Assembly (NCBI RefSeq): GCF_027257975.1
Contig: NZ_JANZKX010000001.1
Coordinates: 1-64,000, forward strand
Direction: 5' to 3'
DNA from: Pelomonas sp. BJYL3
GTDB taxonomy: Bacteria; Pseudomonadota; Gammaproteobacteria; Burkholderiales; Burkholderiaceae_C
Length of the DNA stretch: 64,000 bases
Positions 58,339-64,000 of the stretch are shown piece by piece. Positions within the stretch are counted from its first letter, which is position 1. Each line of letters begins with the position of its first letter. The notes below the pieces were generated by a model. That model saw only the letters and a list, made by a program, of their open reading frames with translations, had not been told where the DNA came from and searched no databases. Position numbers and translations under genes: made by a program.

Positions 58339-58366
58339 AGTATAGCGACATTTTTCGACCCACCAA
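58339..58366 (-). promoter_or_regulatory. Promoter of tRNA-Ser
   Basis: On the minus strand TTGGTG, 16-bp spacer, TATACT. The -10 ends 40 bp before the tRNA 5' end, and the sequence after it is GC-rich as in stable-RNA promoters. Confidence 0.75.
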
Positions 58367-58395
58367 GCAATTTCAGCCAGGCAGGCGAAAAAAGT

Positions 58396-59718
<1,323 letters not shown>

Positions 59719-59793
59719 CTAGGCAGCGGGCCGGCCGACTCAGGCGCGCCCGGGCGAAAAAGGGGCCGTGTGGCCGTCAGGGAGCGGCCAGCG

Positions 59794-60777
59794 TCAAGAT
59801 CGGGACGCGGCGTGCTCGGCCATGGACTTGTCGCCCAGGCCCAGGGGCAGCGGGAAGCGCACATGCTCCTCCACGCCCGGCAGGCTGCGCACGGTGGTGG
59901 CACCCAGCGCGCGCAGGCGGGCGATGACGGCCTGCACCAGCACATCTGGGGCCGAGGCGCCCGCCGTGAGGCCCACGCACTGACGGCCTTCGAACCAGGC
60001 GGCCTGCAGGTCCTCGGCGCCATCGACCATATAGGCCGGCGTGCCCAGGCGCTCGGCGAGTTCGCGCAGGCGGTTGCTGTTGGAACTGGTGGGGCTGCCC
60101 ACCACGATCACCACGTCCACCTGCGGCGCCAGCAGCTTGACGGCATCCTGGCGGTTCTGGGTGGCATAGCAGATGTCCTGCTTCTTGGGCTCGCGCACCA
60201 GCGGGAAATGCTGCTTCACGGCGGCCAGGATCTCGGCGGCGTCGTCCACGCTGAGCGTGGTCTGGGTGACCACGGCCAGGCGGGCGGGGTCCTTCACGCG
60301 CACATGGGGCACGTCCGCCGCTTCTTCCACGAGGTAGATGCCATCGCTGAGCTGGCCCATGGTGCCTTCGACCTCGGGGTGCCCCTTGTGGCCGATCATG
60401 ATGAACTCATAGCCCTCGCGATGCAGCTTGGCCACTTCCACATGCACCTTGGTGACCAGCGGGCAGGTGGCGTCATAGACCTGGAAGCCGCGCTGGGCCG
60501 CCTCCTGGCGCACCGCCTGGCTCACGCCATGGGCGCTGAAGATCAGGGTGGCGCCCGGCGGCACGTCCGCCAGGTCCTCGATGAAGATCGCGCCCTTGGC
60601 CTTGAGGTCGTTGACCACGAAGGTGTTGTGCACGATCTCATGGCGCACATAGATAGGAGCGCCAAACTTCTGCAGGGCGCGCTCGACGATCTCGATCGCG
60701 CGGTCCACGCCGGCACAGAAGCCGCGGGGCTCGGCCAGCAGGACTTCTCCCAGGGATTGCAGGGCCTGCTCACTCAT
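59794..60777 (-). CDS. ispH: 4-Hydroxy-3-methylbut-2-enyl diphosphate reductase
   Basis: A 327-aa iron-sulfur enzyme for the last step of the MEP isoprenoid pathway, giving IPP and DMAPP from HMBPP. The three cluster Cys are visible: [12 protein letters not shown] (Cys21), [12 protein letters not shown] and [42 protein letters not shown] (catalytic region) and [14 protein letters not shown] fit. The ATG at 60777 overlaps the fkpB stop (TGATG); a GTG one codon earlier is possible. The order fkpB-ispH is conserved in many proteobacteria. Confidence 0.97.
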   Translation of the reverse strand: MSEQALQSLGEVLLAEPRGFCAGVDRAIEIVERALQKFGAPIYVRHEIVHNTFVVNDLKAKGAIFIEDLADVPPGATLIFSAHGVSQAVRQEAAQRGFQVYDATCPLVTKVHVEVAKLHREGYEFIMIGHKGHPEVEGTMGQLSDGIYLVEEAADVPHVRVKDPARLAVVTQTTLSVDDAAEILAAVKQHFPLVREPKKQDICYATQNRQDAVKLLAPQVDVVIVVGSPTSSNSNRLRELAERLGTPAYMVDGAEDLQAAWFEGRQCVGLTAGASAPDVLVQAVIARLRALGATTVRSLPGVEEHVRFPLPLGLGDKSMAEHAASRS

Positions 60778-61220
60778 CACAGCACCCCGATGATCTGGAC
60801 TTCGAAGCTCACCGGCTGGCCGGCCAGCGGGTGGTTGAAGTCGAACAGCAGCCAGTCCTCGCCGAGCTCGCGCACCAGGCCGGCGTAGCTGCCCTTGCCG
60901 TCCGGCGTCGGGAACTCGATCACATCGCCCACCGAATAGGTCTGGTCGGGATCGCCCAGCTCGTCCAGGAGGGCGCGCTTCACGCGCTGCAGCATCTCCG
61001 GGTTGCGTTCGCCAAAGGCCTCGCCGGCAGCCAGCTCGAAACGGGTGTGCGTGCCCTCGGCCAGGCCGATCAGCCGGGCCTCGATGGCCGGCGCCAACTG
61101 GCCGGCGCCCAGGGACAGGGTGGCAGGCTTGTCGTCAAAGGTATTGACAATGTCGGCACCGTCAGGACCGGCCAGACGGTAGTGCAGGGTTAAAAAGGAC
61201 CCTTGTTGGATGAGGTTCAT
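60777..61220 (-). CDS. fkpB: FKBP-type peptidyl-prolyl cis-trans isomerase (SlpA/FkpB type)
   Basis: A 147-aa protein of the SlyD-like FKBP group. It begins [71 protein letters not shown], where [11 protein letters not shown] and EAFGERN are family hallmarks, with the chaperone-like flap inserted after residue 75. It ends with [22 protein letters not shown]. It accelerates prolyl isomerisation and may act as a chaperone. It overlaps ispH by one base. It is divergent from radC. Confidence 0.94.
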   Translation of the reverse strand: MNLIQQGSFLTLHYRLAGPDGADIVNTFDDKPATLSLGAGQLAPAIEARLIGLAEGTHTRFELAAGEAFGERNPEMLQRVKRALLDELGDPDQTYSVGDVIEFPTPDGKGSYAGLVRELGEDWLLFDFNHPLAGQPVSFEVQIIGVL

Positions 61221-61370
61221 GCTGTCCCGGCGCCCAGGCCGGTCTCTTTGTCGCTGTGGCGGATTTTAGGCTGGACGACAATGCGAGCCCGGCCGAACCC
61301 ACATTCCTTTCAATTCCTTGGTCCAGCGCAAGCTCGCCGCGCCTGGTGCCACGCTGCTTCTTCTGCTCCC

Positions 61371-62042
61371 ATGCTGCATGAACTCCCCGCCGCCGCCCGG
61401 CCCCGCGAGAAGCTGCTGGCCCGCGGCGCCTCGGCCCTCGCCGATGCCGAACTGCTGGCCCTGCTGCTGGGCACCGGGCTCAAGGGCAAGCCCGTGCTGA
61501 GCCTGTCCCAGGAGCTGCTGGACCGCTTCGGCGGCCTGGCCGGGCTCATGCACGCCGACGCGCAGGCCCTGAAGTCCGTCAAGGGCCTCGGGCCGGCCCG
61601 GCGCGCCGAACTGGCCGCCGTCCTCGAGATCGCGGACCGCACCCTTCAATCCCGGCTGCAGCGCAGCTCCAGCTTCGAGGCCCCCCACGCGGTGCGCTCC
61701 TATCTGCAGCTGCAGCTGGCCCACCTCGACCACGAAGCCTTTGCCGTGCTGTTCCTTGATGCCCAGCACCGCCTCATCCGCATGGAAGTCCTCTTTCACG
61801 GCACCCTCACCCAGGCCAACGTCTACCCCCGCGAGGTCGCCAAGCGTGCCCTGGCCCTGGGCGCGGCGGCGCTGATCCTGGCGCACAACCATCCTTCGGG
61901 CGTGGCGGAGCCGTCCAAGTCCGACGCACTGCTGACCCAGCAGCTCATCAAGGCCCTGGCCCTGGTGGACGTGCGGGTGCTGGACCACTTCGTCGTGGCG
62001 CCCGGGCAGTCGGTCTCCATGGCCGAACGGGGCCTGATCTGA
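61371..62042 (+). CDS. radC: RadC family JAMM-domain protein
   Basis: A 223-aa protein. The N-terminal helix-hairpin-helix part ([27 protein letters not shown] ... [16 protein letters not shown]) is followed by the JAMM metalloprotease-like domain with [14 protein letters not shown] (zinc ligands His, His, Asp). Although named for repair, family function is unproven in E. coli; members occur as DNA-linked accessory proteins. I chose ATG 61371, giving [16 protein letters not shown], which aligns with the usual RadC N-terminus; longer in-frame starts (for instance 61281) lack family similarity. No clear ribosome binding site. It is followed by the Smr gene after one base. Confidence 0.93.
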   Translation: MLHELPAAARPREKLLARGASALADAELLALLLGTGLKGKPVLSLSQELLDRFGGLAGLMHADAQALKSVKGLGPARRAELAAVLEIADRTLQSRLQRSSSFEAPHAVRSYLQLQLAHLDHEAFAVLFLDAQHRLIRMEVLFHGTLTQANVYPREVAKRALALGAAALILAHNHPSGVAEPSKSDALLTQQLIKALALVDVRVLDHFVVAPGQSVSMAERGLI

Positions 62043-62043
62043 C

Positions 62044-62700
62044 ATGAGCCGCAAGCCCGCCACCCCCGCGCTGCAAAGCCTCCAGGACCTGGGCCAGCTG
62101 CACAAGGAGCTGCAGCGCCGTCAGCGCGAGGAAGAAGTCCGCCTGGAGCGCGAGGCCGCACAGCGGCGCCTGATGGAGCGCGAGGCACGGCTGTTCGAGC
62201 TGAGCGTCGGCCCCGTCACCCAGCTGCCCGACACCGGCCGCGTGCTCCTGAGTGCCGCCCCACCCCTCCCCGAGCCGCGCCAGCGCGAGCTCGACGAACA
62301 GGCCGTGCTGCGCCAGGCCCTGTCGGACGACTTCGACGTCGAGTCCCTGCTGGAAACCGACGAGACCCTGTCCTTCCGCCGCCCCGAAGTCAGCCTGGAG
62401 GTGGTGCGCAAACTGCGTCGAGGCCACTGGGCCCTGCAGGCGCAGATTGACCTCCATGGCCTGCGGCGAGACCAGGCGCGCGAGGCCCTGGGCGGCTTCA
62501 TCCATGACAGCGCGCGCCGCGGCATGCGTTGCGTGCGGGTGGTGCATGGCAAAGGCAATGGATCGCCCGGCCGGGAGCCGGTGCTCAAGACCCGGGTGAG
62601 GCGCTGGCTGGTGCAGAAGCAGGAGGTGCTGGCCTTCGTCCAGGCCCGCCCCAGCGACGGCGGCGCGGGTGCCCTGATGGTGCTGCTCAACGGCTGCTGA
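62044..62700 (+). CDS. Smr (MutS2 C-terminal) domain protein
   Basis: A 218-aa protein. The first 60 residues form a charged coiled coil (LHKELQRRQREEEVRLEREAAQRR). The Smr domain (about 135-218) shows IDLHGLRRDQAREALGGFI (DLHG motif) and RVVHGKGNGSPGREPVLKTRVRRWL (HGKG motif), where free-standing Smr proteins carry nicking endonuclease activity. It starts two bases after the radC stop, so both should be co-transcribed; both are linked with DNA maintenance. Substrate (DNA or RNA) is not settled for this branch. Confidence 0.93.
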   Translation: MSRKPATPALQSLQDLGQLHKELQRRQREEEVRLEREAAQRRLMEREARLFELSVGPVTQLPDTGRVLLSAAPPLPEPRQRELDEQAVLRQALSDDFDVESLLETDETLSFRRPEVSLEVVRKLRRGHWALQAQIDLHGLRRDQAREALGGFIHDSARRGMRCVRVVHGKGNGSPGREPVLKTRVRRWLVQKQEVLAFVQARPSDGGAGALMVLLNGC

Positions 62701-62814
62701 GGGCCAAACCCGCCCAGCATCCCGGCCCATGCTGAACGCCAGCTTGCAAGGCTGGCCGATTGTCGATGCCGGACCACAGTCGAACGCCAGGAAGTTCATC
62801 CACAACACCGCCCA

Positions 62815-62844
62815 TTGACGTCCACTCAGCGCCCTCGTTAGTCT
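62815..62844 (+). promoter_or_regulatory. Promoter of the first TonB-family gene, with leader hairpin
   Basis: TTGACG, 18-bp spacer, TAGTCT. Twelve bases later TGCACCGA (62857-62864) is followed at once by a hairpin CGGGA-GGTTT-TCCCG (62865-62879). The same elements with the same spacing recur before the second paralog (63743-63804), which supports both as real. Confidence 0.65.
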
Positions 62845-62954
62845 GGCCCTGCGGCATGCACCGACGGGAGGTTTTCCCGGCGGCCCGCCAGGCGAGCGCC
62901 CGGGACGGTGCCACCGTGTAGTTCTCATTGACCCCATTCCTGAGAGGACCGCAC

Positions 62955-63602
62955 ATGAGCGACTTGCACACCCTGCAACTCCCGAAGAGGAGTGTCAAAG
63001 GCATCGGCCTGGTCGTCCTGACCCATGCCTTGATCATCTGGGGGCTGGCCTCCGGCCTGAGCACCCATTTCACGAAGAAGGAACAGCCGCCCGCGGTGTT
63101 CATCGACAAGCCTGAGAAGACCGTCAAGCTGGAGCCCCCACCCCTGGAGCCTCCCAAGCCAGTCTTCGATGCCGTCAAGCCTGACCTGATCCCGCTGCGG
63201 GACATCCCCATCGAGCAGACCCAGCCCACCATCACGGGCGTCACCGAGACCCCGTCCACGCCCAGCGACATCCGGCCGGGCAGCGGCAGCAGACCCGTGG
63301 AGAACGGCCAGCCCCAGCTCGCCACCCCGCCCACGAGCGGTCCGATGCGCGCTGAGGCCGTGTGCGATGTGATGGCCATGCCCGAGTTGCCGGCCGTGAA
63401 CTGGAGCGGACGCGCCTCGCTGACGGTCCAGGCCCGCCTGGTAGGCGGCCGCGTGGCCGAGGTGCAGTTCCTGAGCCTGGCCGGCGGCATGGACGCGCGC
63501 ACCCGCCGTGCGCTGCAGAGCGCGGTGCAGGCGGCCCTGAGCGCCTACCAGTGCCGCGGCAACCAGGCCTTCGAGCAGGAGTTCGTCTTCAACATCCAAT
63601 GA
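62955..63602 (+). CDS. TonB-family energy transducer protein, first of two tandem paralogs
   Basis: A 215-aa inner-membrane protein. One N-terminal membrane segment (GIGLVVLTHALIIWGLASGLS, about 16-36) is followed by a Lys/Pro-rich periplasmic spacer (KLEPPPLEPPKPVFDAVKPD) and a C-terminal TonB-like domain (SGRASLTVQARLVGGRVAEVQFLSLAGGMDARTRRALQSAVQAALSAYQC). TonB proteins carry proton-motive energy from ExbB/ExbD to outer-membrane receptors. GAGAGG lies upstream of ATG 62955. The second paralog begins at 63878; exbB/exbD may follow outside the window. An inverted repeat after the stop may be a terminator. Confidence 0.87.
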   Translation: MSDLHTLQLPKRSVKGIGLVVLTHALIIWGLASGLSTHFTKKEQPPAVFIDKPEKTVKLEPPPLEPPKPVFDAVKPDLIPLRDIPIEQTQPTITGVTETPSTPSDIRPGSGSRPVENGQPQLATPPTSGPMRAEAVCDVMAMPELPAVNWSGRASLTVQARLVGGRVAEVQFLSLAGGMDARTRRALQSAVQAALSAYQCRGNQAFEQEFVFNIQ

Positions 63603-63625
63603 GTTAGAGGCGCTGCCTCGGGACG

Positions 63626-63649
63626 GCAGGGGCGTGGCTGCGCCCCTGC
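63626..63649 (+). terminator. Possible terminator or transcript-stabilising hairpin
   Basis: GCAGGGGCG-TGGCTG-CGCCCCTGC is a perfect 9-bp stem 24 bp after the TonB-family stop, followed only by TTCCC, so termination would be weak. Confidence 0.5.
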
Positions 63650-63742
63650 TTCCCAGTGAGCAGACGTATCCATCTGAACCAAGCTGTCACTCCCTTGGCC
63701 GTTTCTCCTGGGGCAAGCCCCTGACGCCGCCATTGAGCCGCA

Positions 63743-63772
63743 TTGACAGGCCCGCCGCCGCCTCACTAGTCT
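63743..63772 (+). promoter_or_regulatory. Promoter of the second TonB-family gene
   Basis: TTGACA, 18-bp spacer, TAGTCT; 12 bases later TGCACCGA (63785-63792) and a hairpin GGGA-GTCG-TCCC (63793-63804). It duplicates the cassette at 62815-62879. Confidence 0.7.
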
Positions 63773-63877
63773 GGACTGGCGTCGTGCACCGAGGGAGTCG
63801 TCCCGGCACAGGCTGGCGATTCTCGAGACGGTGTCACCCCGTGGTGCCCAAGCCGCATTCACAGAGGAGGCCTGCCC

Positions 63878-64000
63878 ATGAACAGCACCCCTGCCCTGCA
63901 GCTGCCCCGTCGAGGGCTGCGAAGCCTGGTCCTGGTGATCCTGATCCACGTCCTCATCATCTGGGGACTGTCCTCGGGCCTGGCCCGTGACATCGTCAAG
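63878..64000 (+). CDS. TonB-family energy transducer protein, second tandem paralog (truncated by window edge)
   Basis: The first 41 codons are visible and run off the right edge. MNSTPALQLPRRGLRSLVLV then ILIHVLIIWGLSSGLARDIVK aligns with the start of the first paralog (LQLPKR, LVVLTHALIIWGLASGLS), so this is a tandem duplicate with the same membrane anchor. AGAGGAGG lies upstream of the ATG. The receptor- or spacer-determining part is outside the window. Confidence 0.82.
   Translation, partial: MNSTPALQLPRRGLRSLVLVILIHVLIIWGLSSGLARDIVK

Noticed and set aside
61203-61370. 56-codon N-terminal extension of RadC
   Set aside because: The extension overlaps the fkpB start on the other strand and lacks similarity to RadC N-termini; ATG 61371 gives the normal length.

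Overview
The window is GC-rich DNA from a betaproteobacterium, most likely a member of the Burkholderiales (Roseateles/Rubrivivax-like). The grounds are the radC / fkpB / ispH / serS / tRNA-Ser block, a glucokinase fused to an RpiR/HexR regulator, the CoA-dependent anthranilate pathway next to kynBUA, a PEP-CTERM protein, and dense operons with ATGA stop/start overlaps. The genus is an inference; no rRNA is present.

Layout. (1) 1-12000, minus strand: the upstream part of a lipopeptide-type biosynthetic locus. In transcription order it holds a single-domain VOC protein with 4-hydroxyphenylpyruvate-dioxygenase-like features, a fatty acyl-AMP ligase fused to a carrier domain, an NRPS of docking-C-A-PCP type, a cyclic-peptide-type ABC exporter, a large lipoprotein, and a second NRPS subunit (docking-C-A...) cut by the left edge. 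(2) 12536-16849: small housekeeping and stress genes (GST, YCII, DUF488, FMN reductase, lipoprotein peptidase, AHSA1). (3) 17000-23296: a sugar-uptake module with a TonB-dependent receptor, a glucokinase and a divergent glucokinase-HexR fusion, tied together by TGTAG-type palindromes. (4) 23399-34961: miscellaneous genes including gcdH with a divergent LysR regulator, a PEP-CTERM protein, a patch of gene debris (remnants of a livG-like 5' end and a LysR-like 3' end), and a 1204-aa Ig-repeat lipoprotein. (5) 35339-51767: a tryptophan/anthranilate catabolic region. kynB-kynU-kynA (plus strand) convert tryptophan to anthranilate. A divergent minus-strand set (2-aminobenzoyl-CoA monooxygenase/reductase, SDR, MarR, enoyl-CoA hydratase, acyl-CoA dehydrogenase, CoA ligase, a Liv-type ABC transporter, thioesterase, RidA) imports and activates anthranilate and degrades it through the aerobic CoA-thioester route. 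(6) 51912-57890: a tiny secreted peptide, aminopeptidase P, a LytTR two-component pair and solute-binding-like proteins. (7) 58208-62700: tRNA-Ser(CGA), serS, ispH, fkpB, radC and an Smr protein. (8) 62815-64000: two tandem TonB-family paralogs, each behind a near-identical promoter/leader cassette; the second is cut by the right edge.

Points worth a second look are the NRPS adenylation domain lacking the usual substrate-binding aspartate beside an HPPD-like half enzyme, a dispersed 15-bp repeat (GCAAGACCTGACCCC) found in both orientations inside and at the ends of unrelated genes, the HexR-type operator set, the duplicated TonB promoter cassettes, and the gene-remnant patch near 29 kb. All calls come from reading the sequence; no database search was possible.
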